Shown here: in pieces, positions 30,745 to 41,328 of the stretch
How the letters are laid out: every line of letters begins with the position of its first letter
Position numbering within the stretch: position 1 is the stretch's first letter
Source: Colias croceus
Lineage: Eukaryota > Arthropoda > Insecta > Lepidoptera > Pieridae
NCBI RefSeq assembly: GCF_905220415.1
Contig: NC_059542.1
Span: forward strand, 11,036,001 to 11,100,000
Direction: 5' to 3'
DNA: 64,000 nucleotides
Program-made: the position numbers and the translations under genes
The notes under the pieces: generated by a model
What the model was told of the DNA's origin: nothing
Database searches by the model: none
The model's input: only the letters and a program-made list of their open reading frames with translations

Positions 30745-30991
30745 CTAGGTTTCCGCCCGCGGCTTCGCCCGCGCAGTCAAAGAAAAACCCGCATAGTTCC
30801 CGTTCCCGTGGGATTTCCGGGATTGCGTCATTCCCGGGATAAAAAGTAGCCTATGTCCTTTCTCGGGTATCAAAATATCTCCATACCAAATTTCATGAAA
30901 ATTGGTTCAGTAGTTTAGGCGTGATTGAGTAACAGACAGACAGACAGAGTTACTTTCGCATTTATAATATTAAAAAATACATTAGTATGGA
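30745..30991 (-). mobile_element. Family B Helitron-like element, young subfamily
   Basis: Minus strand: TCCATACTAATG head at 30991 in A|T context, a (CTGT)n run, TGATACCCGAGAAAGGACAT, the subfamily marker AATGACGCAATCCCGG, the hairpin CGCGGGCGAAGCCGCGGGCG and CTAG at 30745-30748. It is almost identical to 63298-63534 apart from about 13 extra bases in the head. Confidence 0.85.
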
Positions 30992-31374
30992 TTATTGATT
31001 AGTGAAGTAATTTTTTTTAATTAATCTTACAATTTTAACACATTTTTCAGCTGTAAAAAGGTTCTGAAACGTTCAAATTTACCCTTATAACTCTTATTTC
31101 TAAACGAAAAATAAAATAATAATAACGATATACATCAGATAGTAACAATAAAGAGCGTAAGTTATATAGGTATCTACTTTTTCAAACTCCTATAGATAAA
31201 GAATATAATATTTTATTTTAGTTTACGTTTTAAAATAATACAAGTAGGGTAGACTGCGTACCGAACCCAGATTGCATACTATAGAGTCAATTTTTTTATG
31301 CAATAGGAGGCAACAGAGCACGCGTCACCGTGGTAAGTGCTCCACGTCGACCATTATAATATTATGACGTCGAC
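30992..31374. other. AT-rich stretch, no gene seen
   Basis: No gene. CCACGTCGACCATTATAAT at about 31342-31360 and GACGTCGACCATTACATACG just after it are near-tandem duplicates at the border of the next LINE scrap. Confidence 0.4.
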
Positions 31375-31560
31375 CATTACATACGACGTGGAGCCCACAG
31401 TGCCAGAGACATTGTGAGTATGTTGCCGGCCTTTCAGGTAGGAATATACTCTCTTCTGAAGGTCCCCAGTTCGTAGCCGTTTGGAAAAGCCGCATGAGGG
31501 AGATTGTTCCAGATGTCTGTAGTGGAAGAAAGATCTTTTAAAGCGCACAGTTGTAAATTC
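31375..31560 (-). pseudogene. Second LINE reverse-transcriptase C-terminal scrap
   Basis: The minus-strand frame 31548-31354 contains RFKRSFFHYRHLEQS and then, after a frame change, LQKRVYSYLKGRQHTHN. These correspond to the end of jockey/CR1-type RT proteins, where this LINE at 27.7 kb has RFTRNFLPRT and FKKRAYLYIKGRQ. Frameshifts and small size show it is dead. Confidence 0.7.
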
Positions 31561-31617
31561 ATAATCTTACTATAAACATAAATATAGATTCGTGAGGATG
31601 ACGCTTGTTACTTTTCT

Positions 31618-31833
31618 TTACTAATATTATAAAGAGGAAAGGATTGTAATTATGTATGTTCATGTATGTATGGTTTTCACGCATAAACTACTGGACCGAT
31701 TTCAAAAATTCACTATTAGAAAGCTGCATCTTCACTGAGCAATAAAGGCTAGGTTTTATCCCGGAAATCTCACGGGAACGGGAACTCAACGGTTTCTTTG
31801 AAAACGCGGGCGAGGCCGCAGGTGGAAAGCTAG
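31618..31833 (+). mobile_element. Family B Helitron-like element
   Basis: TACTAATATTATAAAGAGGA head, TATGTATG stretch, CTACTGGACCGATTTCAAAA, CGGAAATCTCACGGGAACGG, GC tail CGCGGGCGAGGCCGCAGG, and CTAG at 31830-31833 followed by T. The A|TC start is not clean. Confidence 0.8.
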
Positions 31834-32837
31834 TCAAAAATTTAAGTTGAACTAAATTTTCATTTGATACGTTAATTTAGCGAGTGATGCCGCGGTCTGA
31901 CGCTAGCTGTATAATTCTCAATTATTTTAGCAGTCATGTATAAAAGATTTTTTCTTTATATTCGGTTCACATCAACATAACTGCTTAGAAAATTTCATAA
32001 AATACCATCAGCATTGTACCAGTATACACAACAATAGACTGTCAATAATGGCCATACAGGCCGTTATATTAAAAATATCCCTGGATATTGTACACGAAGT
32101 TGATCTCAAAGTGACACATAGTAAGGCTCTGATTGATTACTGAGTGACGCGGAAAGATATAGGGGCATTGAAATTCATGGATTTTCTATTGAGTACCTTT
32201 GGTGTAATGTAAGGTAGTAATTAATGCACATTTGTGTGTAAAAAAGTAATAAACTTTTTGGACTCATAATAAATTAAACTTATTATAATGAACAGATAAT
32301 TCTGGTTTACAATAATAACTTATGCAATAGAAAATCATTTTTTAACATCGTTTCGTATTGATATTACTGTAAATAATGTACAAAATAATTACTGTACCTA
32401 ATAGTTGTTACGTGTTTATGAATTGCAGTTCGATATTACACCACAAATAAATATTTTAGAGTCCAGCTTTTGAATTATTTTTCTCTGTTTTCTGTATTTG
32501 TATTATTTTTTTTTTAAATCTTTAGCACATCACATAATTTATACGCGAATATAATTTGTGCATGCACCATACAAAGAGTTGCACAATCAAAAATTTTATA
32601 CGTAGTTTTAAATCATGGCTCCACCATTATGTCTGTATAACATCTGTTGGAATCAATACCGAATGGATCAGATGAATCCAATGTGACCTCTTTCCTTGAT
32701 GTCAGTGTAATCGATATGTTTTAAGAGATTGATGTTTTTATTTACGAGTATAGTTGTTGCTAGTGTAGCAAATGTGATGTCTTGATTAAATTAATTTTTA
32801 TTAATAAACACAAAATTGTCTCATTTATTCTTGAATG
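31834..32837. other. 1 kb AT-rich stretch, no gene seen
   Basis: A short tail-like piece at 31877-31913 (GAGTGATGCCGCGGTCTGAC then GCTAGCTG) may be another decayed repeat end. Otherwise unremarkable. Confidence 0.4.
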
Positions 32838-33062
32838 CCTGTGTAGTACAGTAGTCTATAACGCGAGTGTGTAGAATCAATGCGTCCTGAGTTCGATTCC
32901 TGTAGGGACAAACAAAAACAAAAAAGGGCTTGGTCTGTCATGACGCAGAAGGATCATCAATTTGTCCATAAAGAAAATGGATCTGTAATATAGATATATG
33001 CATCTGCCCCCATGCCCCATGATGTGTGTGAATTCCTGCCCCCACACAAGAATTCACACACA
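32838..33062 (+). mobile_element. tRNA-derived SINE (family M), more complete copy
   Basis: A degenerate tRNA-like head (TGTGTAGTACAGTAGTCTAT) precedes a B-box GAGTTCGATTCCTG (32889-32902). Then follow TAGGGACAAAC, GGGCTTGGTCTGTCATGACG, TTTGTCCATAAAGAAAATGG and CATCTGCCCCCATGCCCCAT. The end is a 13-bp perfect hairpin, TGTGTGTGAATTC at 33023-33035 and GAATTCACACACA at 33050-33062. Compare 9465-9585. Confidence 0.65.
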
Positions 33063-33504
33063 AGTTTAAAAACTACTTATTTTCTGAAAAAGTTTTTCAA
33101 AATGGGTTAATTTTGTTCAAGAATCGAACGAAAATGTTCGAGAATGTTTTTTATTTATTTACGTGTCTACGAACTTATCTATTTTAAACTATAAATTATG
33201 GTGTTATACGTCATTAAACCCTCAAAATTAATTTAAAAAATTATAGGCCATTTTAGACCGTATAGTTTTATTGATAAAATTCGCTAAGTCAATTACCTAA
33301 ACAACTTCCTTATTCTATCATAGCTCGACATTGCACACTATCAACGATGCAACTTCTATTCTAAATATAAAATATAAAAGCATGAATAACTGAAAGCTGA
33401 GATAAATAATAAAGAATGTGTAAATGTATCTGAAAATATAATTTAGTTGATCTAGTCTGTTTATTACGTTTGCTTATTGCAATTTAAAACAGTGACCATT
33501 TAAA
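33063..33504. other. AT-rich stretch, no gene seen
   Basis: No gene or repeat recognised. Confidence 0.4.
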
Positions 33505-33697
33505 TCTATACTTAATATTATAAAGCTGCAGAGTTTGTTTGTTAGAACGCGCTAATCTCAGAAACTAATAGGCCGATTTGAAATATTCTTTCGGTGTCAG
33601 AAAGCCCATTTATCGAGGAAGGTTATAGGCTTTTATATCATCACCCTAAGACCAACAGGAGCAGAGCAACGCGGGTGAAACCGCGGAGCGCAGCTAG
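33505..33697 (+). mobile_element. Family A Helitron-like element, complete
   Basis: A|TC start at 33505, TATACTTAATATTATAAAGC, AGAACGCGCTAATCTCAGAA, CCATTTATCGAGGAAGGTTA, CAACGCGGGTGAAACCGCGG hairpin, and CTAG at 33694-33697 followed by T. 193 bp. Confidence 0.85.
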
Positions 33698-34389
33698 TTA
33701 AGAGATATAGGTAAAAGTTAGGTAGGTACTTACTTTTTTTATAGGTCATTTATCTATTAACAAACATCTCTACTTTTGAGCTACACTAATACTATAAATG
33801 TGTAATTTACATTTGATCACCGATTCTCTGAAATTTTTTTTAACTATTCCTAAAAATAAATCATTCAGTCATCTTCATTCCAGGTACGTTTATTACACAA
33901 AAATTATATTTGAGAATTTTATCACACCAAGTTATGTAAGAATACCTCGCTAACTGATCTAATAATTCATAACAATTAAACAAACAATCGCTAAAATACA
34001 TAATTTCACGGGCATTTTATGTAAATCGAGCTTTATTGGCATCGAGAGAGTCGTATCATTTCAAGAGATATCTATTCAGAGTCTATGCCAAGCGTACGTG
34101 GTTTGAATGCGGCCTTATCAGGGACAACTTAACTTTACCTCCAGTTCAATACATAACATATCTTAACACAAGTGCATACGGTTGAAAATCTATTGTACTA
34201 AAGTTGTGGAACAGAAAATCGTACTCCCGATTTTCAGAACGCGCAGCACACTATCTGTCAAAGTAATAATAATGAGTGTAAGTCAGGGTATTATATTGGA
34301 CTAAACGTTTTAATAATTTGTACAGGCAATTAGAATGCAATGTATAAACGCTGAAAAAGCATAATGTGTCTCTACTAAGTGAATTTATA
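33698..34389. other. AT-rich stretch, no gene seen
   Basis: No gene or repeat recognised. Confidence 0.4.
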
Positions 34390-34605
34390 TCAATATTATA
34401 AAGCTGTAGCTTTTACTATGTTTGTTTGCTTGAATGCTCTAATCTCAGGAACTACTGGTCCGATTTATAAACTTGTTTCAATGTTACATAGCACATTTAT
34501 TGAATATGGCTTTATATCTCATTTATTATCATAATATATTATATCTCATCATGATAAGACCAATAGGAGCAGAGCAATGCGGGTAAATCTGCGAGGCACA
34601 TCTAG
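34390..34605 (+). mobile_element. Family A Helitron-like element, diverged
   Basis: A|TC start at 34390 (TCAATATTATAAAGCTGTAG), TGAATGCTCTAATCTCAGGA, GACCAATAGGAGCAGAGCAA, decayed GC tail and CTAG at 34602-34605. It carries an AT insertion around 34530-34545. Confidence 0.75.
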
Positions 34606-35264
34606 TTTCAAAATTTATATATTGCTGAGTATCTCTTCTTGTAAAATGTCAAGGGCGATTTAACATCGTTAAACACAACGATCACTTAACTTATGCACTT
34701 TCTGAGACAAAAAATTTTTTTCACTGACTGTGGTATACATCTATGATAATATATAATAATAGGTCATTGGTATGCATATTGAAATTTTACAATATACACA
34801 TTTTACACTTTTTTACACTACACTTTTCTCCCGACCGAAGTTTTGAAACTTATTATTTTATTTTTATGAACTAGATAGTTTTAGTAAGTGTAAAGCTATA
34901 GACATAATATTCCGTTCTAAGTTTATAAACACACATAAAACATCAGCATTGTACTTATAACGATCTATCTCAGTTCATAAATTAAACGCTATCAAACGAA
35001 CTAAAAGTAAGCGTTTAATTTTGATAACATAGTGAAGTAGCCTATATCATTCTGCTTAAAATGCATTTTATAACAAACGAAATAAACGTAATTGATTTTA
35101 ATAATCTAATATCCACGAACAGTGTGTCTGTTTATTCAAACTTCGTATTATCAAAAGCAATTAATTCTCGATAATCATCCGTGACAGAATACCACAAAAA
35201 CTGATTTTTTGTCAACCCATGTAACTAAACATGCTCATATGAACACATGGTTATGATCGAGACA
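34606..35264. other. AT-rich stretch with a small inverted repeat
   Basis: AAATTAAACGC at about 34979 and GCGTTTAATTT at about 35010 form an 11-bp stem with a loop of about 20 bases. No gene seen. Confidence 0.4.
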
Positions 35265-35380
35265 CTCCCAGGGGGTAGGTAATTCGTGGTACATAAACAT
35301 CACTTTTTCTTTTACACTAAGTTTTGTTTGTATTGTTTGTATTTTGGCAGCACAATAAAGAGTTTAAATAAATAAATATA
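35265..35380 (+). mobile_element. Possible retroelement 3' end
   Basis: GTTTGTATTGTTTGTATTTT, then GGCAGCACAATAAAGAG with an AATAAA signal and a (TAAA)n-like tail. This is the layout of family I-type 3' ends, but the upstream homology is weak. Confidence 0.35.
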
Positions 35381-35739
35381 TAAATCATTTTGTTGTGCTC
35401 TTATTTGGTCATTTACTTTTTACTAGAAAGGATTGATAAATTGAAAATAAAAGCATTCGTTACCATTATTTAATATTTGTTCGGTTTACAATAACATCAA
35501 TAATTAATAATAATATATAATGTACTTAAATACTAATCCTGTTTCCTCATCCATGGTAATGGGGCAGATTTTATATGAATTTAATTACGTAATCGATTTA
35601 ATTCACAAGTAGATGAAGACTTTTTTATTGATTCGGATATCGAACCCAGGTTCTCTTCTAAGCAACAGCGTATACCTACTACCATGCAAAGGTCATATAT
35701 ACCTACGGCTACATCGATTGTATAGGTTATATTATAATA
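35381..35739. other. AT-rich stretch, no gene seen
   Basis: TCGGATATCGAACCCAGGTT at about 35632 resembles a tRNA-type B-box on the minus strand (AACCTGGGTTCGATATCCGA), perhaps a SINE scrap. No gene. Confidence 0.35.
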
Positions 35740-35952
35740 CTAGATTTCCGCCTGCGGCTTCGCACGCGTTTGCAAAGGAAAACCCGCATAGTTCCCGTTC
35801 CCGTGGGATTTCCGGGATAAAAACTATACTATGTGTTAATTCAAGTTACCCTCTATATGTGTGCTAAATTTCATTGTAATCGGTTCAGTAGTTTTTACGT
35901 GAAAGAGTAACAAACATCCATACAAACTTTCGCATTTATAATATTAGTAGGA
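35740..35952 (-). mobile_element. Family B Helitron-like element, complete
   Basis: CTAG at 35740-35743, tail CGTGCGAAGCCGCAGGCGG, CGGAAATCCCACGGGAACGG, GATTACAATGAAATTTAGCA, and head TCCTACTAATATTATAAATG at 35952 in A|T context on the minus strand. 213 bp. Confidence 0.85.
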
Positions 35953-36881
35953 TAATATGATTTTAGAAGGCACGGATACTACCGATACTCTCGTTATCTC
36001 ACGTCCTTTGAGATTTGATACGTTTGTATGATATTTCGTATTCGATATTTTACTAATAGGCATAATATCAACATTGATTGTATATAAATTTGAAGGAAAA
36101 TTGTAAAGGTTAAGTTCGAAAATGTTTGTATTCTTATTTATTATTAAATACATATACACTTTATATTATTAGATGAAACTACAAGAATTTAAAACTTACT
36201 TGTAGTTTCGTTGATTTTTTAAATCAAACTGTGATCAAAACACATTACTATGTTGACTGGTTCTACAATCCACATACATTACTAATTATTATTGGTTAAA
36301 ATAATAATATAAGTCATCTGCCTTTTTTGTTCCCATTGGAATACACGTTTCATATTATGAGGGTGTAGAGCTTAATCCGTGGTAAAATGTGGCACTGTAG
36401 ATAAAATAAAACATTAATGTCTTAGGATATATTTTAATTTAATGCTCTTGACTAATTCTTAAAGTTTTAATTAGGTACATATTTAAAAAAATACACAGAC
36501 GTCGTTGCTCAATCTAATTATTTATAAGATAAGAAACAATTTAATAATTCAATTATTAAATCATTTATTCTATCTTTATTTATTTATTATTTATTATATC
36601 TTTATTTATTATAGAGTACAACTTAGCACATTAAATGCATTTTGATTATAAAAAAAAAAAACGTTTCGGAACATTCACGCTACGACACTTTATCAAGTTA
36701 AATTATTATCAGCAGAAATAATAAAAGACATCTTTTATTTTTTTTAAAGCTGTTATTTATAACTTATTGCAATATTGAATAAAGAAAATGTTAGACTAGA
36801 CACGTGAGTGGCTAGACTAGACTGTAGTTGTTTTGAAAAGTATTATCAATTCATATAATCTATACTTACGTTTATTGTTTA
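35953..36881. other. 0.9 kb AT-rich stretch, no gene seen
   Basis: Low-complexity TTTATTTATTATT around 36570-36610 and a poly(A) run at about 36651. A 71-codon minus-strand frame (35944-36159) is unsupported. Confidence 0.4.
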
Positions 36882-37051
36882 CTAGCGGTCCGCCCCGGCT
36901 TCGCCCGTGGTACATGTTTACGTTTTCTCTCCATAAGAACCATCCTCGTACTTCAAGGAATATAATAAAAAAAGAATTATCGAAATCGGTTCAGCCGTTC
37001 TCGAGTTATGCGCTTACCAACACATTTTGGGATTCATTTTTATATATAAGA
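36882..37051 (-). mobile_element. Family D Helitron-like element, complete
   Basis: CTAG at 36882-36885 preceded by A, GGGCGAAGCCGGGGCGGACC, ACGAGGATGGTTCTTATGGA, CGAGAACGGCTGAACCGATT, and head TCTTATATATAAAAATGAAT at 37051 in A|T context. 170 bp. Confidence 0.85.
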
Positions 37052-37434
37052 TTGTTTGCTGATTAGTTCATGAATAAAAAGTAACTAGGTTTGATATATG
37101 GTTTGATAGGTAGAGTCTAATCAATATTATATAAAGTTTTAAAGAGATGAAAGGCGTGTTTTCCTAATAATAAAAGGGCCTCTGCGTGTTGGATCCGTGT
37201 CCCCACGTAAGCCTTCCAAAGGACCGGGTACCTTCCTTATGATGGTACCCGAGTATTATGGAATGAGATACACATAAATATAGAGTACCTATTAATATTA
37301 TAGGGATAATATTTATCTGCTCGTGGAGGTAATATTGTCTGCTTCTACTGAACTGATATAGAATATTATTTTATCGTTAATAACCTACATCTTTACCGAA
37401 TAATAAATACATAACAATTTTTAATCCTACCAGA
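37052..37434. other. Intergenic stretch, possible old repeat
   Basis: A GC-richer patch at 37168-37262 (GGGCCTCTGCGTGTTGGATC ... GGTACCTTCCTTATGATGG) differs from its surroundings and may be a LINE remnant. Unidentified. Confidence 0.35.
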
Positions 37435-37617
37435 GCCCTGCCCCCCTAGCCAAGTGGTTTTCTGTTAGCGTAGCGTTCAATAGAATAGACTACGAATGTA
37501 TGAGATTGACGTAGGCTGTAGATACGTTTATCTACAGCTTACGTCAATCTCATACATTCGTAGTCTATTCTATTGAACGCTACGCTAACAGAAAGCCACT
37601 TGACTAGGGGGGCTGGG
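37435..37617. repeat. Long hairpin with arms of about 90 bp, adjoining the duplication start
   Basis: Left arm 37435-37524 (GCCCTGCCCCCCTAGCCAAG ... GCTGTAGATA), loop CGTT, right arm 37529-37617 (TATCTACAGC ... CTAGGGGGGCTGGGC). Only a handful of mismatches are visible. It can form a cruciform. Copy 1 has both arms; copy 2 (from 46889) starts six bases before the loop and has only the right arm. A fold-back MITE is the likely origin. Confidence 0.9.
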
Positions 37618-38058
37618 CCCCACCAATTCTTAATAAATTAATATTTGTCGCAAACAAGTATGTAGTTCATGAAAACTACATTCCTATGTCGTTTTATGTG
37701 ACGAATAGATAGACAGTCACAAAAATTCTAAATTATTCGCTACAAATCTCAAAATATTTTCCAAATACGAAACCGGAAACAGTATAATATTCCCGCCATA
37801 AACGCCTATAACATGTAGGCAAAGTTTTAACGTCGAAGTTTCTCGAAAGTTTAATACATTCCTGATAAGTGCGATTGGTGACGTCACGTATTTCCTACAT
37901 TTTAAATGTGACGTATCTTAATGTGTGATCTGGGTTCTATTTAAATAGTAACAGGGGTTTCGGAGTATATTTGGTTCAAGTTATTTTTGAATGCATTTGA
38001 TTTCTTGGCTAACTGAACTCTAAAACTGATACTACCTACTTATCAAAGAAGGAAAAAA

Positions 38059-38253
38059 TCTATATACTAATATTATAAAGCTGAAGAGTTTGTTTGTTTG
38101 AACGCGCTAATCTCAGGAACTACTGGTCCGATTGAAAAATTATTTCGTTGTTAGATAGTTCATTTATCGAAGGAGGCTATAGGCTATATTATATCATCAC
38201 GCTAAGACCAAAAGGAACGGAGCAACGCAGATGAAACCGCGGAGCTCACCTAG
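38059..38253 (+). mobile_element. Family A Helitron-like element, duplication copy 1
   Basis: A|TC start at 38059, TACTAATATTATAAAGCTGA, AACGCGCTAATCTCAGGAAC, CATTTATCGAAGGAGGCTAT, AACCGCGGAGCTCAC, and CTAG at 38250-38253 followed by T. Confidence 0.85.
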
Positions 38254-38462
38254 TGTATAATATTTAGTAAAAGTTACATAATTCGTCAAAATATTAAGGT
38301 TTTACGTGCATATAAAAATAGCTTATTAAGTTGTATGCAGTATACATAATATTGTGTAGGTATATTTTAATTATTATTATACAACATCAAATTATATGAA
38401 TAATTCTTTTCACAAAAGCTGGCCTGAGTTATTTTTTATCAAGCTTCTGTCTGCTATAAGTT

Positions 38463-38641
38463 TTAGAGCCGATTTTTCAATGCTTGGATAAAGCTTATTC
38501 GTCGAATAATGTATAAAACTACCATTTTAAAAACGTATTCTAATTGCCAGTATTTGACAGTTTACGTGACATTTTAATATTATCGTGTAATACTTTATTG
38601 GACGGATAAGCTTTATCCAAGCATTGAAAAATCGGCCCTTA
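38463..38641. mobile_element. Family F MITE, duplication copy 1
   Basis: Inverted ends AGCCGATTTTTCAATGCTTG and CAAGCATTGAAAAATCGGC flanked by TTA-type sequence. About 179 bp. Same family as in protease intron 3. Confidence 0.85.
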
Positions 38642-39058
38642 AATTAACAAAACCGTTAATTCAGTATTATTTATTTGTAATGAAATTCAATATCAGTTCT
38701 AGAAAAGTTGTGCGCTTACCACAGATCTCTGAACGCTTCCAACTTGTGAAAGTTATCTGTTTAACTTTTAAACGTTATTGATACAAATATTGGAATAGTT
38801 CTGTATTGCATTACTATAAAATATATTTAATATGCTAATGCTGAAGTTTACTAAAACCATGGTCTAGTGATAACCGATAAACAACATTTTTATTCCAATG
38901 CGAATAATAGTTATAAATATTATGATTCTATAATTTTTAATATTATGATATATCTAACATGATTATTAATCAGGCGCAAGTAATAGATTGTGCATATTTT
39001 TATCATTAAATTCAACATATTAATATTACCTCTATAATATACATTTTGCATAATAAAA
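38642..39058. other. AT-rich stretch, no gene seen (duplicated at 48012-48428)
   Basis: No recognisable feature. Confidence 0.4.
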
Positions 39059-39229
39059 AAAGACGTGTGGCACTCGGGGACTGCCGCGGTAAAGCTATTG
39101 CATGCTATGCCTTCAAGTCACACCTCCGTGCCCGTCGGAGTGGGGAGCGTGAGGTTTTTTCGTTACGGAATTTCTCGATTCGGTCCCCGCGCTCAAGGCC
39201 CGCGATAGAAGCTATGCAATAGCTTAAAA
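39059..39229 (+). repeat. Family G GC-rich repeat, duplication copy 1
   Basis: ACGTGTGGCACTCGGGGACT, AAAGCTATTGCATGCTATGC, GTGCCCGTCGGAGTGGGGAG, GCTATGCAATAGCTTAAAA. The most complete of the family in this window. Confidence 0.8.
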
Positions 39230-39249
39230 ATGTAGCATACCTAATGTAA

Positions 39250-39408
39250 CAAACATAGGATACAAAGTCCCTTTCCACTGCCTGTGTGGGTATGCGCAAA
39301 AGATTTTGATGCAGTTTTTTTTTAATAGATAGTGATTCTCGTGGAGGTTTAAGTAGTATATAATTTATTATTTAGATTTAAGCGGCGAAGCAGCGGGCGG
39401 ATAGCTAG
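39250..39408 (+). mobile_element. Family C Helitron-like element, duplication copy 1
   Basis: ACAAAGTCCCTTTCCACTGC, TTTTGATGCAGTTTTTTTTT, AGTGATTCTCGTGGAGGTTT, AGCGGCGAAGCAGCGGGCGG, ending CTAG at 39405-39408 followed by T. Confidence 0.75.
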
Positions 39409-39770
39409 TAAAAATATGAGATATAGATAAGAAGTTAGTTAGAGACAGATTATAAATAACAAAACCCCATGTTATTTTTATTAATAAATTGTTAGTTCAA
39501 CAAAAATACCAACAACGAGAAAATTTTAAACAAAGCGTTAATTGGGTTGTTTTTAGTCCTTCGAGGATAAATTTTATATCCTCTAATTAAACTAGTTTTG
39601 GGTTATATTAAGTATTTAAAGTGAATTTAATTAATACTGTCCCTTTGTGAACCGATATAAATACGTAATGAGAGGATGTTACTTTTTGATTAATCTGTAA
39701 ACAGCGTGTGTACAAAAGCGCATATTAATGTGTGTTTAGCTTTGAGTCTCTAGCGGAATGATTAATAAAA

Positions 39771-40349
39771 CCGGCCAAGTGCGAGTCGGGCTCGCGCACA
39801 AAGGGTTCCGTAGCAGCAAATATAATAAATTACAGTTAAATCAACCTATCTCAAAAACTATAAGAGATACTTTGATCAAACCAAAAATCGTTGAAAGAGT
39901 TAATTAGCATGCATCACCTCTATTTTTTTTAGAATTTTATACCCCGTAGTTATAAAAATAGAGGGGGGGGGACATACTTTTTACGACTTTGAGAGCTGAT
40001 ATCTCAAAAACCGTTCACTTTAAGAAAAATGTTTTTTAGAAAACTTTATATCATTTTAAAAGACCTTTCCATTGATACCCCACACGGGTATGTACATCGA
40101 AAAAAAAAATTTCATCCCTCAGTTACATGTATGGGGGGCCCCACCCCCAATTCTTTTTTTTACTATTTAGTGTCATATTTTTGTAGCGGTTCATACAACA
40201 CATATTCCCATCAAATTTCATCACTGTAGTACTTATAGTTTCCGAGTAAATCGGCTGTGACAGACGGACAGACGGACAGACGGACAGACGGACATGACGA
40301 AACTATAAGGGTTCCGTTTTTGCCATTTTGGCTACGGAACCCTAAAAAT
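39771..40349 (+). repeat. Family Q interspersed repeat (about 580 bp)
   Basis: Begins CCGGCCAAGTGCGAGTCGGG then CTCGCGCACAAAGGGTTCCG. Ends with four GACGGACA units (40264-40293), AACTATAAGGGTTCCGTTTT and GCTACGGAACCCTAAAAA. AGGGTTCCGTAG near the start and CTACGGAACCCT at the end are inverted copies. This is a well-known style of lepidopteran interspersed repeat. The short open frame inside is not a gene. Confidence 0.8.
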
Positions 40350-40428
40350 AAAGGGCTTAGTGTGTTGCACGAACACAATTCACGTTTCAAAGTACCTAAT
40401 TACAATATTCTTCTTCTATCTATAATAT

Positions 40429-40718
40429 AATAAAAATAACTGCGTTAAAAACAACCGACTTCAAAAACGGAAAAGTAAGAAATAAAAAAGATTTGATATT
40501 ATTAATTACTACATATTATTTTTATGTGCTATTTACTAAAAAGGTTTGATGTCGGTGCATGGGCTTAATACTAAGTGCTTAGTGTTTGGCACCGACTTCA
40601 AACCTTTTTAGTAAATAGCACATAAAAATAATATGTAGTAATTAATAATATCAAATCTTTTTTATTTCTTACTTTTCCGTTTTTGAAGTCGGTTGTTTTT
40701 AACGCAGTTATTTTTATT
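40429..40718. repeat. 290-bp inverted repeat: 130-bp arms, 30-base loop
   Basis: Left arm 40429-40558 starts AATAAAAATAACTGCGTTAA and contains the family E terminus ACAACCGACTTCAAA. Right arm 40589-40718 is its reverse complement with one mismatch seen (GTTTGATGTCGG against GTTTGAAGTCGG). Transcription would give a long, almost perfect double-stranded RNA hairpin. Confidence 0.9.
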
Positions 40719-40724
40719 TAATAC

Positions 40725-41171
40725 TTTTTAGTGTATTTTTCAACACGAATCAAACGAGCCCAAACTCGATAAAGTTGAGTCAATATATTACTGAGTTCCT
40801 ATGGCCACCTTCCGATTCCATCATCAGATCAGCTCCATGTCATGATAATGTTTCATCGCTATCCAATTTACATTCGTACACAAAATTTCAGCTCAATCGG
40901 TTACCGGGAAGTGAATCAAAGTTACTTGCTACATTGAAATTAAGTCATCGAGTACAGACAAAAATGCTCATAAAATAAAAACTACTAGGCCTAGCCGAAT
41001 AAAATTTTTATGGGACCAATTCGACACCATCCCGCATCGAACAAAAAAAGAATCACGTAAATCGGTTCAGAAACCTCGGAGTAATCGGTGTACATACAAA
41101 AAAAAAAAAAAAAAAAAAAAAAATATACCGGCCGAATTGATAACCTCCTCCTTTTTTTTGAAGTCGGTTAA
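40725..41171 (+). mobile_element. Family E repeat, longer copy
   Basis: Contains CAAACTCGATAAAGTTGAGT, AAAATTTCAGCTCAATCGGT, GGGACCAATTCGACACCATC, the 26-base A run and the end TTTGAAGTCGGTTAAAAATG. It sits directly against the hairpin built from the same family's terminus. Confidence 0.7.
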
Positions 41172-41328
41172 AAATGAATCGCAAAATGTGTTGGTAAGCG
41201 CATAACTCGAGAACGGCTGAACCGATTTCGTTAATTCTTTTTTATAATATTACTTGAAGTACGAGGATGGTTCTTTTAGAGAGAAAACGTAAACATGTAC
41301 CATGGGCGAAGCCGGGGCGTACCACTAG
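41172..41328 (+). mobile_element. Family D Helitron-like element, head slightly truncated
   Basis: CGCAAAATGTGTTGGTAAGC, AACTCGAGAACGGCTGAACC, ACGAGGATGGTTCTTTTAGA, GGGCGAAGCCGGGGCG, ending CTAG at 41325-41328 followed by T. Confidence 0.75.

Noticed and set aside
40262..40294. Short regular (GACGGACA) units considered as a CRISPR-like array
   Set aside because: The units are contiguous with no unique spacers and belong to the end of a common interspersed repeat.
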